NCBI GenBank assembly: GCA_948567375.1
Contig: OX419761.1
Span: 22,296,243-22,360,242, forward strand
Length of the DNA stretch: 64,000 nt
Source: Lunularia cruciata
Taxonomy: Eukaryota > Streptophyta > Marchantiopsida > Lunulariales > Lunulariaceae
Direction of reading: 5' to 3'
Under the pieces are notes generated by a model, which searched no databases, was not told the DNA's origin, and was given only the letters and a program-made list of their open reading frames with translations. Below, piece after piece: positions 1 through 12,562 of this stretch (within the stretch, counting starts at the first letter, position 1; every line of letters starts with the position of its first letter). The position numbers and the translations under genes were made by a program.

Positions 1-82
1 CAAGTTGTAAGAGAGCTACTTGGGAGGGAAGAAGGGGAGACTTAGGACTGATGTAACTTGAGAAAGCAGAGTAGATGTGTAC

Positions 83-1708
83 CTTGTTCATTGCGGCCAT
101 GGCCGTACTTGCCCCTTTCATTGCACCAGCCACAGCGGTATTGGCATACATCGCCTGTTTCGAGCCGGGGAAGTTAGGCATGAAAATATACAGAATGAAG
201 ACGCAAATGCGCGAGGTCGGATCGGACGCTGAAGTACGCTAAAACTTAAGTTTCATTCAGCTCTAATTGTATGCTCGCGTTCATCAACTGGATGGACGAA
301 ACGTGCTCAAGTCGATCTTCGAATGGACGCCTTTGGAGAATCGCTGGAATACCTGAGTGTGCGTGGCAACACCTCGCATTTGAGCACGACTCCCTTGCAG
401 TTTCGCAATCTGCTGTCGAAGTCGAATCAGCTGTCGTGCAAGAATTTTGGTTGCTGCCTGCGCGAAGCCAAAGTGCAGATTGTGAGTCTTAGTAACATCT
501 GTTTCCAGCCATTCCAAGTGACAGGGATGCAGCGACGCCCCCTTCAGATATCTTCGTGAGTAGTTGAGTCGACACAAATCTAGGAAAAGCAATCTACTGT
601 TAGATAGCACAGAATTTGTACCTCGTTACCAGTCTTCGCTGTTTTCTTGATTTCTGCAACAAGCTTCTTCTCCTGCAAACTCAACAAATATTAGCCGTTA
701 ATACATTGATCCGCTTATGATACCCGACTATCCAAGCTTGATCAGCAAAAGGGCACCTGATTGTGCTGCAATCACATTTTAACAGTACTGATATATGATC
801 AAAGGGAGATGCCCAAAGGACACTATTCAGAGAACAAGCTACTAAAGGTCAACGAACAAGTTTTAAAATACAATTTCTGCTTAGAATGCGAAGCCCTTGT
901 CAATGAGACTGCGGTTCAGTTTCCCGAGACTTTGTAACTCACCTCCAGCTGAAGAGTGCCAATTTCTCGTTCAATTCCTGAGAGACGACAGAAGGAGTAA
1001 CAATGTGAGTCCTATGACTACCAAATCTCCAGTCCAAATACGGGAGCACATATTTCTCGTTGCTTTCCTTCATTCATACAGAATACCTCTGGCCTGTAGT
1101 ATGACCTAATCTGCTAGTAGCTGCAGTGCATGGGAAATAAAAGGACCGCAGCATAGATTAGTCCAAATAAGATGATCGTTCAACCAATCGCAGTAACTTT
1201 GAGGGAGAAGGAACCCGTCCAAACCTCGTGTTGCAACTGCCATCTCCCTCTTGCTTGTCCGCAATGCATCTGTAACAGCATTGCATGCAAACCACGTCTG
1301 TGGACTGTGAGCATTCGAACCTCCACAGCTACCTCAAGTCACCCGTGGGGCTGATACCCGCACGATTTCACATGGAATCCAGAAGCATAAAGACCGCCTG
1401 AACTACTTGCGAACTGAGCAAGGTCCAGAAGGGAACCAGAGTGGCAAATAATGACTTCCAAACCACAAACTTCACGTCCTCTTAGCTGTACTAAATTCCT
1501 TCCATTTTGTCTCACTACGCGGCAACGAGAGCAGGAACTCACTTCGCAAACTACATTTGTGCATCAGTACGCCGTTCAGGGTTCCGGAAAGTGGAGAAAG
1601 GCCAACCAAAATCGACCAGAACCAAGATACAGGGGAAAGGCCAACCAAAATCGGAAACCATCCAGAATTCGCACCTTTCGCGTTTGTCTTCTTCTTGAAG
1701 ATATTCAT
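83..1708 (-). CDS. VPS2: VPS2-like ESCRT-III subunit (CHMP2 family), 5' part, runs off left edge
   Basis: ESCRT-III subunits of this family polymerise on endosomal membranes and are removed by VPS4; they act in multivesicular-body sorting and cytokinesis. Six exons fit GT-AG splicing with matching phases: 1675-1708, 1225-1269, 943-977, 622-672, 353-457 and 83-154. They give about 104 residues: start MNIFKKKTNAK, then REMAVATRGIEREIG, EIKKTAKTGNE, LARQLIRLRQQIAKLQGSRA and GAMKGASTAMAAMNK. This basic helical Snf7 core resembles plant VPS2.2/VPS2.3 more than VPS2.1 (inference from known family sequences). The start at 1708 gives the expected MNIF N-terminus. Introns are 164-405 nt. The acidic C-terminal half with the MIM motif lies beyond base 1. 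No frame damage is visible, so the gene looks functional. Confidence 0.9.
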
Positions 1709-2685
1709 CTTGATGTTCTTCTCGGAGAAGCTGGTCCTGCAGCCTTGATTACGGGATTTGCAACCAAAATTGGAAGGCCTTTCTTTCCGAAAATGTAGTT
1801 ACGTCCTAACTCACATTGCAACCACGACAAGCTGCTCACTTACTGCATCCGAAGACTTGCCGTTTCCTCCCACTAAATTTCTGTCTCTCTCGTCCACCTT
1901 TCCCAAAACTTCACGACAATGTTATTAGACCTCTTCTCGCTTGCTGCGAGCAATTCAACCCCACCCTGCCTGTCTTTTCGTCCCCCTTGAGCAGACTAGA
2001 AACACCGTCCAAGTTTCAACTTGCGACGAGTCCGTGTCTGTCAACCTTCCAACCCGCAAAACGAAGACATAAAATAATATTCCGAACGCGTCAGATCAGC
2101 CGACTAAACCCCCAATGCCCGCAACACAAACCGCTGCCAAACGAACCAATCCTCCTAACACCGCCACCGCAATATGCAACAATTACAACTCACGCTCTCT
2201 CTTTCTACTTCTCGAACCCCGCTATTCGGTGGAGGGCACACAATTAGCATCAGTAAACAACTTTCTCCTCCTCATCTGCTTCTTCTCCTCTTTCCTTGTT
2301 TTCCCCGTCAATTTGGCGAAGAATACTTCCGATCAATTTCCCTGCAACTTTCCGTATATCAACAGGATAGTGTATGAATAGACCACACCCTTCAATAAAT
2401 TAGGGCTATACTCTACCACTTCAGACCGTAATTACCAACTTAGTCACAAATGACAACCAGCGCTTGACCGCTAATCGGGGTAAAACCTGCAGGACTCCAT
2501 CTCGACCGTCGATATGCGATAAGTATACATGTTTCGTGTTATCACGTGTTTCGGCTGGTAAACCCTGTTTAGCAGCCGGGCAAAGATTGCTGGTGCCCAC
2601 GTCATATAACCGTTGAAAGCAACGACCAGTTCTTTTCTGGACGCTTTCGCCTGAATGTCAATGTGGAAGCGTCACGTATAGTGAC
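1709..2685. other. Intergenic region upstream of VPS2
   Basis: About 1 kb between the VPS2 start codon (minus strand, 1708) and the next plus-strand ORF. It is pyrimidine-rich on the plus strand between 1800 and 2300 and likely contains the VPS2 promoter and 5' UTR. No TATA box or conserved site could be assigned with confidence, and no coding family was recognised. Confidence 0.4.
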
Positions 2686-2985
2686 ATGCCTCCCAATATG
2701 ATCGACGGTCTAAACGCTCTGGCCCAGGAATATAGAACTGTTGTCGTCGATTCTGCTACCTGGCGGGTTGATCTGCATACCGGGAAGGAAGTCATGGGAC
2801 GCCGGCCTCACTCGCTATTGCCGGTCTTCTCCTTATCGTCAACGGGATTGGGAGAGGGAAAACAACTCTTCCGCTTCACTGTAAAAGAAAAGCTGAAGGT
2901 ACGGAGAGGACTTCGATCTGCGTACGTATCATCGGATTCCTCCGAATTGGAACCTTTTATTCCTTTGGAGAATTTTCCCGTTTAG
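2686..2985 (+). CDS. Unassigned 99-codon ORF
   Basis: Open frame from an ATG to a TAG, mixed composition, less AT-rich than the transposon regions. The protein has a basic middle (KEKLKVRRGLR) and an acidic/serine stretch (SSDSSELEP) near the end; no membrane segment, signal peptide or known motif is visible. It lies divergent to VPS2 with about 1 kb between the starts. It could be a small gene, the first exon of a gene whose other exons I cannot find, or chance. No function is proposed. Confidence 0.25.
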   Translation: MPPNMIDGLNALAQEYRTVVVDSATWRVDLHTGKEVMGRRPHSLLPVFSLSSTGLGEGKQLFRFTVKEKLKVRRGLRSAYVSSDSSELEPFIPLENFPV

Positions 2986-2999
2986 CTGCTCTCGCCCCG

Positions 3000-4055
3000 T
3001 CAGTAACTGGATTGCCGTTCAAGACTACTTTCTAGTCTTCCATAGATGAAAGGTTCATAAGTTCGTACTCCAGCTCCGGCTGCAGCGGAGCGAAAGGATG
3101 CCACGTGGAACTGCATATTTCTGGGAACCAGCAACGACTAGATCACCGTTCTCCTGACTTTACTTCCTCTTGACGAGAACATACTGACTAAATTGGATCT
3201 CCACTGAGCTCTCCATGCATAGCGCGTCAGGTTCTTTCTTATTCATTTAGGCAAGCAAAGGAGGCTTATGTGTGAGGCTCACATCAGTGTTATCTATGTG
3301 AAAGTGTTAGTTCGAGCAGTCCGTATTTCATGCTTGTGTTGATAATCAGACGGGCTTTTCTACAAGACTCAAGGAGAATGATCTGCGATGACATTCGAAT
3401 CCATAAGCAACAAGCAGTAAAACTAGGTCGGAACAATAATGAAATAGAATGAAATAAAGAAACGTATTAAGATAAGTAACTGCTATCGTCAACTGCAGAT
3501 TCAGATTTCAATTCTATATTAGACTCTAATCTCTTGAAATGTGGAACCTGATATAACTTCACAAAGGTGGATGGACAAGATCAAAAGAGCTTTTACCATA
3601 CTTCACTATTCCTGTGGGTGTGTATTTCGACAGTAGCTAATGCATCTGTAATATAGTCGATTTAAGAACTTACGGATATTGTCTTAACTTAGTTCAGAAA
3701 ACATTTCAACTTGTATTTTAACTTTTAGTAATGTTATAATATCCTGACATTAGTTGTAATTTTGCTTAATGGTAACATCATGATTCTTTTGTTATGCATT
3801 GCAAATTTTAGGTTTAGATAAGATAATATTCAATTATGAACATGTCTTGGACAATGCAACTAAAATAAGAAATGCGCTTTTTCTCCGCTTTCATAAAGTT
3901 TCTATCCTTACACAATCATTCAATCCAGAAGTAAGTGCATCCAAGAGTAGCCTGACAGAAATGCACAAGCTGTTGAATTTCCTATCTGCAACTTGAGTTG
4001 TAACGGCTAAGGTAAGGGCTAATGCATGAATTGATCACAAACATATGAGTTTATT
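3000..4055. other. Intergenic, nothing recognised
   Basis: Between the 99-codon ORF and the maturase-like fragment. It becomes AT-rich after about 3400. A 65-codon open frame at 3799-3996 has no recognisable motif. No RNA gene or repeat was identified. Confidence 0.4.
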
Positions 4056-4352
4056 ATGACAAGAACGATGTCACTTCTAATTACAATGTCTGACGGCTTC
4101 TTCCAGAAACACGAACAGACACGCCGTGACTTTGTGGGTACCGTCCGGTTCATAGAAGGTGAAACCTCGCAATGCTTCAATAAAATGGATAAGCAAGTGC
4201 TTATAGGCCTCATGCAGCGAAGAATTCGAGACAACAGATTCTTGAACCTAGTTCCAAAAGAGATAAAACGAGCCTTGCTCATAACGCACACTTCTGAGAA
4301 GTGCGCGTTATTAGCAAGGGATCGCAAAAATCACTACTTGACTGGAAGGTAA
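4056..4352 (+). pseudogene. Fragment resembling group II intron reverse transcriptase/maturase
   Basis: A 98-codon open frame contains FIEGETSQCFNKMDKQVL followed by LMQRRIRDNRFLNLV. This resembles the first RT blocks of mitochondrial group II intron maturases and nuclear nMAT proteins, where the usual pattern is FIEGDI..CFD..DH..L followed by ..I.D.RF..L. The expected D and I of the GDI block are E and T here, and the CFD aspartate is N, so the fragment is degenerate. No later RT block (YADD), X domain or endonuclease domain follows; the frame stops at 4352. It converges on the 3' end of MLH1. Most likely a nuclear insertion of organellar intron DNA or a decayed nuclear maturase; similarity was judged by eye. 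Confidence 0.45.
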
Positions 4353-4653
4353 AAGCTTCCACTGGATGCAATATTAAGGCTCCTTTTCGACTCTTCTTCC
4401 CAGGACTGGAGGGCACATCTCTTTACCAAGCTGCAGCACCTTTCCTCGACATGTTACTTTGAAAGTAGAAAAACAGTTTCGCAGAGAAAGGTAATGGCTT
4501 AAACGCGAGAGGTCTGAGATTTGTCAAGCGTTGGTGTATATCCCAGACGGTATTTAGGACGAATGTTTACGTTCAGCATTCCAGATGGAAAGGCTTAGCA
4601 GGAAATTTCTTAAACTACAGTCCTCAAATTTCACAAATTTGAAACTGACCTCA

Positions 4654-7600
4654 TTAGCAACGCTCAAAAATCTTATAAAGATTCTCCAGAGATGCTACCT
4701 GCAAACGACAAACCGCAAAATTTGTATACCGAAATGTAGGTGTTTACAGGCACATAAAGCTGAACATCATTGACTTCATTTACCTGAATAGCGGAACCAT
4801 CTTTGGCCATGTGCCTTGGTGGTCTCAGGAACAACTTCAAGGCTGGGAATAGCACATGCTGAATAGTCCACTCTCGCTGCGCCCAGACTGTTTCAGCCTC
4901 CACCAATAATTCGAGCTCCGAACTTTCTGACACTGGAACCTCAACATTTTGCATGTGATTATCTGCGTTGAGAGAAGTTGTCAGCAAGATCCGAACTTGA
5001 AGATTAACTTAATCACAAGTTGCTCTAAACAGGGACACGAACAGACTGATATCAAGGAGCTACAAGATGAAAGTCGATTATATTCCGTGCTTTCTATGGT
5101 AGATACGAAGAAGAGCAACACCGGGAACCCATCGGCATGCGTACGTATAAGTACGAGGTGTAACATAGTCGCTTCATCCCTTGCAGAGAAGACATGCAGT
5201 GGCGCTAATAGCTGGAGAATGAGCAGGATTTTTGCCTACCAGAGACCGTTGGTTCGTTCTTCCTATCAATGACAACTTGCTGGAAGCGCTGATACAACTT
5301 AATCCCTTCTCCGGAAGGATTTGGCAGTGACGGTGTGTGGATAGCGTAGAAGTCGGCTAATGCAGCGGAAAGTGTCTCAAAACATTCTTTCTCTGATTCC
5401 CAGTCAACCTAAACGCGTCATATGCATGCAAGTCACGAGTGTTTCAGTATCGGAGTGCGTTAATTGGATCTTGTTCTATACGTGTGTTTCCTTAGCTTGC
5501 CACAGCGAAGCTATCTTGAATTGCCACAAACCATGATAAGTTACCGTTTAGCAGCAGTCTGCAGACTTTTCTAGGCTAAGGAGGGTATATTCGTAACTAT
5601 AATTGGGATAAAGTGAGGTGGTGGTGCTTTGAATCGTACGTTATTTCCCATATTTAGCACGAAGCTGGGAAGCCGCTCCATATCAGGGCAATACTGGTCA
5701 AGGACCACCGGCAAAGAGAGTATGTTTCCCCCATCATCAATCTCCACTGAGAAGTACTCTTTGATCATTTCGGCTTTACTTTGTAAAAGCTCTGTATTCA
5801 GCTGAAAAAGTGAAGAGTGATTCAATTCAGAAGAGGTATGTTGTATGGCTGGTTATACATGATAAAGCTTTTACCACACCATCAAGGCGAACTGACAGTA
5901 AACTGGACACACTGGAATAAAAGAAGTCACACCTGTGCAATTTCAGCCTTCGGGCCGTCACTTTCATGCCACCTGGCTTCACTCTCCTCCCGATCAAGAG
6001 CCACCATGAACAGATCATGAAGTGACGCAGGGCTACTAAGTTGCAACGGGAGAAAGTGTGCAAACCTTCTCAACACTTGTTGATACATGAGCTCTTTGCT
6101 ATACAAGCATAATAGGAGTTAGCGCCCTCTACTCAGGTAAGTAATGTCTACTCCGTAGCATTTCTTAATCAAATCAGGACAAACATGCAGAAGCCATAGT
6201 GGTTAAGCTGCTTACCCGTACTCTAATCAGGAGGGCCCGCCTCACTTCCCCACTCACTAGTTCCACTTTGTGGACGCACACACCTTATCTTACTTATGGT
6301 GATTATGCTACTTTGTTAAATGGGTAGAAATATATGCATATCCAACTAGTTATCAAGCAACCCAATATGCTGATACGATAGACTCAAAACTACTACTACA
6401 GTAAACAGACTCTAGTTTCACCAACAAGCGCCATATTCTTTGGGAGCGTTTAAGCTATCCAGCGGTTGAACTACACAGCTTACCTCACCTGAATGCTAGG
6501 ACGTCCATCAGATAAAGGTATGTTTTATACTGAACCAGGGCCCTGTTGTCGTCAGCCATCCCCACATAGATGCATTGCTTGACAATTTCCATCAATCCTG
6601 AATCAAGTAGAACAAAATTATCATTATCAGCTGAGCAGAATTATCATGCTGCTCTGGCTAAGGCGGAGTAAGACAGTGAACCCAAACAATCTGGACAAGA
6701 TTCTTCCGGAGACAAACTATTGATAAACCTTGAATAGATGTAAAACGAACCTGAGTGAGTTTCTCGATCCACAGCAGCAAGAAGTTCTTGAATACTTGTT
6801 AGATCCGCACTTTCCTTAGGATTACGCCGCTGCCTAACTTTTTGCCTGTAGAGCCAATAGTCACTCAACCTTCGTACTTACTTGTTTTCAGCACAGCTCA
6901 ATACTGTGTGAGCCTTTGATAGGAGGACTGTGGAGACTGGCAAAGCGAATGCGACTTCAGTTGGCACAAGATTTAGAAGTTCACGTTTCTAATCATGTTG
7001 CCGTGTACGAGTTGTCAGCAATCCAACACGGTCTTTGCGGTAAGCTCAAACCATGATACATCATCCTAAAACATCATATCACCAACTCTTATGTCGGGTT
7101 CTATAATATTCTTTATTCAGCTCAAAACGCTAACAGCCTAATGATATATTCCGCAATCATGAACTTCGGTCTGCCTTCTCTGCTGATTCTTATTCTAGAC
7201 CTGGAAGCAGATTCTCCTGAAATGTATGCATGTGTAATGCATATGTAATGCTCTAGAAGAACGTATGGTGGCTTGGAGCTGTAATGAGGAGAATCGATAA
7301 TTCAGTAACTCTTTGGTTATACCTTGTTACCGCTAGATCGTTCTCAGCATCTGGACCAGAAGTCTTCTTTTGGAGATATGCATGAAGCTGCCCCGCTGGT
7401 TGAAATACATCTGTTCTGACTAACTTGTTGACGGGCGCCTTGTGATTGATCTCTGGAGCTGCCACAAAAGGGCCAGACAAGTTATTTACGCTAAAAAGTA
7501 CTAACCTTCAAGGGAAGATTACATGCAGGAAGAAGCACAACTCCCTTGTACCAACCAAGTTGAACAGTTGTGAAAAATGAGCAACTTGCACCGACAAATG

Positions 7601-10600
7601 TGCGAAAGGCCAAGTGATACTAATAGCCATTAAAGTTATCGCCTATGCCCTCCATGTGTGTTGCAACTTTAGTAATCTTAATTATAAACATTTTAGATTT
7701 CTCTACAAAACAATTCACACCAACGAGGACTTTCAACACTTGAATCAGTTGGTGAACCTGTCAAAGCTTAACTAACTGCTAAAGATGGTGCCTATATAGA
7801 ACTCCTCCAGATTTCTGAACGTTCCTGAATCCGAGCTTGTCTGGGGCAGGAATGAGTTTACACCGAAACGGTGATCACTTGATACATCTGGTAGTTCATG
7901 AATGTAATCATATGAAAAGACTACACCATCGGATACTTCTTTCATTGAGGTCAGCCTACCGGAGTTCTAGTCTTTCATGAAGATCGGAGTAACGACTACA
8001 GCGCAAAATCACTATTGATCAATTTGGCCAACGCAAGTCAAAGATGAACAAGGACAGTGGATGACTGGGAGTGTAGATTAAGTAGCGCTAGTAGACAGCC
8101 ATGATGGCACTCCTTATAAGTAAGCTCATCTTTCGTCCGTTAACTTTACCTCCTGCTTTAGGTGTACCCTCTTTCTCCTTGACAAATGCAGTGGACGCGC
8201 CTGGAAGGAGAGTCTGCACAAATATCCATCTCTCCTGGTCAAAGGTCTCGAGAGGAAATCAACAGGATGATACACCGTCTATTTATCTCAGAAAAAATAT
8301 ATACCGAGCATGAAGTATCCAGACTAATAAACACTATCACTTAAAGCTCCTTCAAAACACGGGAAACTTATCCTGACCCATACGTTTTAGCATGGACATC
8401 GGACAAAACTGTGAGGTACAGAGAGAATCAATTGTATCACTCAAAGGTGTGGCTTATTGAAATGATATCCTTCGCTTTCATGTCTTTCTACAACTCCGAT
8501 TTCATCTGGTTTCCAGAAACGGTTTGCTATATCGATTGTCCACGTTCTACTACAATCATCTTCTTGGATATGAATACGCGAGGAAACTTCAAAGGTATTA
8601 ATAGGTCATGTAATACTCAATTCAAAACCACAAAACGCATCGTTAAAGTATGTTTCTCGCGCATGTACCTGGGTGTAGAAAGTTCTTGTAGTGTTTGCAT
8701 CCAAAAGTTTAGCCTCCACGCCTCTTTGAATAGTGTCGACCAGATTCTCTTGATAGAGGAAACTGACCTTCAATTTCAAAAATATCAGAAAGGTCAGTAG
8801 TCCACAAGGTAAATCTCCACTACACTAGGCGGAACTACTTCGATCTTGCCGACAATGTCCGAGTAATGATACCGTAATGCCTGCAGCAGCTACTGCATAA
8901 TGCTGGAAAGGAGACTTCATAGCCGACGTACCTCTCTTTTCGTGGGATGCACATTAACATCCACATGTGCTGCTGGCATCGTTATTGAAAGATAAATGAA
9001 AGGTTTTGATGCTTTTGGTAGTATAGTTGTATACACCACTTCTATGGCCCTCTTCAACGGTGCGCAGTCAACCAGCCGGTCTGGACACAAAAGGCAACGA
9101 TGGAATTCGATGTTTCCCATCCTCTTCTTCCTCAAAGTACTTAAAAAGGCACAAACTCCCTGGGCTTTTGATCCTAGACATAAGGACCTAAATCTGTCTA
9201 TCATCAGTGTTTGAACTTCATAAGATTAAGAGAAAACTTATAATTGAGTAAATGCAGAACAGACAAAGAAACGGTTATTTCAGAACATAACTTTCACCAA
9301 TTTGCTTGAATTCTCAAATGAATACTATACCATTAATAAAGAGAATCATGATAGTCTTTTTAGCGCTGTAGTTGGCAGAGGAAATATATCCATCCATTAG
9401 GAATATTGACGGAGAACCATCATCGTTCGATGTGGAAACACCAATTAAGTCACGAGCCACCCCAGGACCATAGACGGATCTTATGGCATCTAAGCGTGAA
9501 GCGGATGCCGCAGTGTGCACATCTGCCCGGCTGTCACCATGCTGGACAATGTTTACCAAAGATTCAATCAGAAGTTCCTGGAGGAATGTCTTTCACTTCC
9601 AGAAAGTGTACCTGAACAACATGATCTTGTGTTCAGCTGTCCTCTCTGGCTTTGAGCGAGTCTAAAACAAACATTCTACTATCTTTGAACGGGGACACCA
9701 GGTTGCACATGAGAACAGAAAACAGAAGTCCACCACTGCTCCAACACACATCCCAGACCACGTCACCCAAAGAGAAGAGACGTTCACGTATATTGAGAAC
9801 GAGGACAGAAGCCCTTCGAGAAACGGGACATCCAGAACTCATTGAATGCAAATGAGATGCATGATATGTAATGTATACAAGAAATGTGCAAGACGAAATT
9901 AGTATAAAACCGGGAAAGGAGATGAAATGGAAACAACTAATCGAATGTAAGCAGAAGTAAACACCATCTAGAAACAACTGAAGAGCAACACTTGTATACC
10001 AATAGCATGCATCGAATAAACGGTAACAGATAAACAGCGCATGTAGAGAATAAAGCTCAACAGGGAAACGACAATAACGAACCAGACGAGAAAGATTAAC
10101 TTAATCTGAAGTCGGGAATCGTGTGGAAGCCATGATATCGACAGTCGAGTCAGGCAGACCGAGAGTACAAAATCGTTCGGAGAAAGGGTAAAGTAGGGCG
10201 AAGAGCTAGAGGACTGGATATAGAGAAATGAGGACAGAAGCCGTTCGAGGAATGGGAGATCCAGAACTCATTAAATGCAAATGAGATGCAAGATATGTAA
10301 AGTATGCAAGATGGCAACATCTGATCGAATGATGACATAAATAAACCTATTATGTCATCATTCGATCAGATGACCTATAAACTTGGAAACATGTGATGAG
10401 TAATACCTATATACCAGTAACAGTGCATCTCAAAAGCGGAAACAGAACAACAGTGCAAGTAGAGAAATAAAATCGACTTGACGAGCCAGACGAGAAAGAT
10501 TCAGCTAGACCAAAGTAGAAAATCAATGTAGCAGCTAGGAAATCGAAAGTCGAGGAAGATCCGTGAGTCAGCCCGAACGTATGAGACCTTGAAAGTATGA

Positions 10601-12562
10601 AATCGCTCAGAGAACGAGGTAAGTAGAGCAAAGTGTTAGAGGACTGGATATGGATTATATCGCAGCATGTGCTATGAACACATGAGTCCTAAAACACCAA
10701 AAACCCAGAGGGAAGCAGAAAGGCAGAAAGGCGGTCATAGTGCACCCCCACGAAAGCACAAACTACTTCATCAGTGCCTAACGCAGTGCCGAAGTAGCTG
10801 GACGAATGACAGTACTCCTCGTACCGAGTTCTGTTCGAAAGCTCATGAGTGCTAGAGGACTGGATATAGAGTATATTGCAGCATGTGCTATGAACACATG
10901 AGTCCTAAAACACAAAAGCACTGGGGAAAGCAGAAGGGCGTTCACGTATAATGCAACGAGGAGTATTGAGCATCCACACAACTCATGCTTCATGTTAGAG
11001 AAATGAAAGTACAAAGGTCCATAGATTAACCGAAAGTTGGAGAAGAAAAGGATCGTACCTTTTTGCAAGAAAAACTAGCTCCAACTTTATGGACAGCATA
11101 TCTACTGATCACATCCACTATGCGTCCATACTCTTCGCTTGGGTTTTTGAAGGCTTTCTTTCTTGCAGCAACGTTGTAGAAGAGGTTCTCAACCTGGTCT
11201 CGGCAGCAGAAACAACACATCAGCCATAAAGCTGAAATGTTTATGAGTTATGGTCTTATTCTTCAACCAGAATTCCCTAAATTATTACAACTGCGGTTTC
11301 ATATCTGCGAAGCTCTGCTTCCAGAGATGAGATCTCAGATATAAACCGCTCAGAAAAGAATATGTTAAGCAAAACGAAGCTCACCGATACTTGCGTTCCT
11401 TTGACCGCAGCACAAGGCCGTGGTTCACCATCCATGACACCATCTTTATATGATACCCTGTAAGGATGGTCCAAAGGCAAAAAGAACCTTGAGAGTTCTA
11501 GAGGCTGCACATGACTTCGGTATTTAACTGGTGGCTTTCAAGTTTCTTGCTTGTTACAACAATCAGACAGAGACCGCGTCTGTTGGAGGCCTCCCTCGTT
11601 CAACTGACATTAAAATTAGGTGTTACATATCTGCTGACTAAGAAAACCAACTGGATATTGGAGGACACCCTTACCTCACCCTCAGGTTGATTACTTCATG
11701 TTTATTATACGCCCTGGAACTAGTACTGTTGCCTAGATGAGGGCAGATTATCACTCTTCGACTCGAATACAACCGACTGATTTGTAAAGCAATAATGTTT
11801 GCAATAAAATTAAATATCAAGCATGCAGTCTCAGTGGCTTCTTCCCGCGAATTACCAAACAACGTGATAGCCACTTACAGGAACCTGCGACCTTATTACA
11901 AGGCAGTACTTACTTGTAGCCGTGAGTTTTCCCTGCAGTCATTGTTGTAACAGACAAGTGAGCGACAAATGTCATGCTGGCAAGAGCCTCCCCTCTGAAA
12001 CCAAGTGTACTGATACTCTGAAGATCTTCGTATTCCCGAAGCTTAGATGTTGTATGCCTCTCACAAAGAAGAGGAAGGTCCTCATGCTGCAAAATTTGCA
12101 TTAAGAAGGTCCGCACCTGAACAGAACTCGGATGTGCAGTTCTTGACAACAAAACCAGCTAAAAATGAAGTTACCATACATTGATCAACAATTGCCGTCT
12201 ATCATAGACTTGTTCTGAATACTTTGGCATTTAAGAAATATGATCAGTCATGAACAATATCGTGGGCCAAATTGTCCTATTTGTGTCTGAACCACTACTT
12301 CATCATCTGCCGTATGTTTTGACAAACTCACCCGAATTCCATGGCCATCATCCGCGATTTGTATGAGCTTGAGTCCCCCGTCCTTCACAATCACAGAGAT
12401 TTTGGTAGCCCCTGCATCCAAGCTATTCTCCAGAAGTTCTTTCAACGCTGACGCCGGTCTTTGGATAACTTCGCCCGCAGCTATTCTGTTGACCACTTCT
12501 GGATCCAGCCGTTTGATTGAAGCTGGCTCTACGGCAGGTTTAGGTGACGGAGGGAGCTCCAT
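4654..12562 (-). CDS. MLH1: DNA mismatch-repair protein MLH1 (MutL homologue), 16 exons, complete
   Basis: MLH1 is the common subunit of eukaryotic MutL heterodimers; it couples mismatch recognition to strand incision and excision and also acts in meiotic crossover formation, in the nucleus. Sixteen exons with GT-AG borders and consistent phases: 12332-12562, 11914-12086, 11391-11457, 11059-11193, 9331-9541, 8932-9080, 8669-8767, 8150-8213, 7323-7458, 6751-6845, 6489-6597, 5933-6098, 5640-5801, 5240-5408, 4784-4962, 4654-4698. They total 2190 nt, or 729 residues plus stop, near the usual plant length. GHL ATPase motifs are present: [10 protein letters not shown] (42-51), DDGHGI (71-76), GFRGEAL (106-112). 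NVHPTKRE ends the transducer-like domain and the C-terminal dimerisation domain follows. The protein ends in FERC, the conserved tail whose cysteine contributes to the partner's endonuclease site. No frame damage is seen; probably functional. Confidence 0.96.
9660..11040. repeat. Imperfect tandem repeats filling MLH1 intron 4
   Basis: Intron 4 (9542-11058, 1517 nt) is over twice as long as any other MLH1 intron. A unit starting GAGGACAGAAGC and including ATCCAGAACTCATT occurs near 9799-9890 and again near 10228-10315. A second unit around TGCTATGAACACATGAGTCC occurs near 10640-10695 and near 10855-10910. CCAGACGAGAAAGATT occurs near 10083 and 10487. The pattern suggests local duplication or insertion of a repeat array; the flanking splice sites are intact. 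Confidence 0.7.
10318..10372. repeat. Perfect inverted repeat (23-bp arms, 9-nt loop)
   Basis: The arm at 10318-10340 is the exact reverse complement of 10350-10372, separated by ATAAACCTA. It lies inside the MLH1 intron 4 repeat array and would form a stable hairpin in RNA or single-stranded DNA. The related unit near 9930-9960 lacks the inverted arm, so the palindrome arose after the duplication. Confidence 0.9.

Noticed and set aside
271-559. Plus-strand open frames over the VPS2 exons
   Set aside because: They are antisense to exon 353-457, whose minus-strand reading is a conserved ESCRT-III sequence with splice sites.
8411-8800. 129-codon plus-strand frame
   Set aside because: It lies antisense to MLH1 exon 7 and its flanking introns and has no protein motif.
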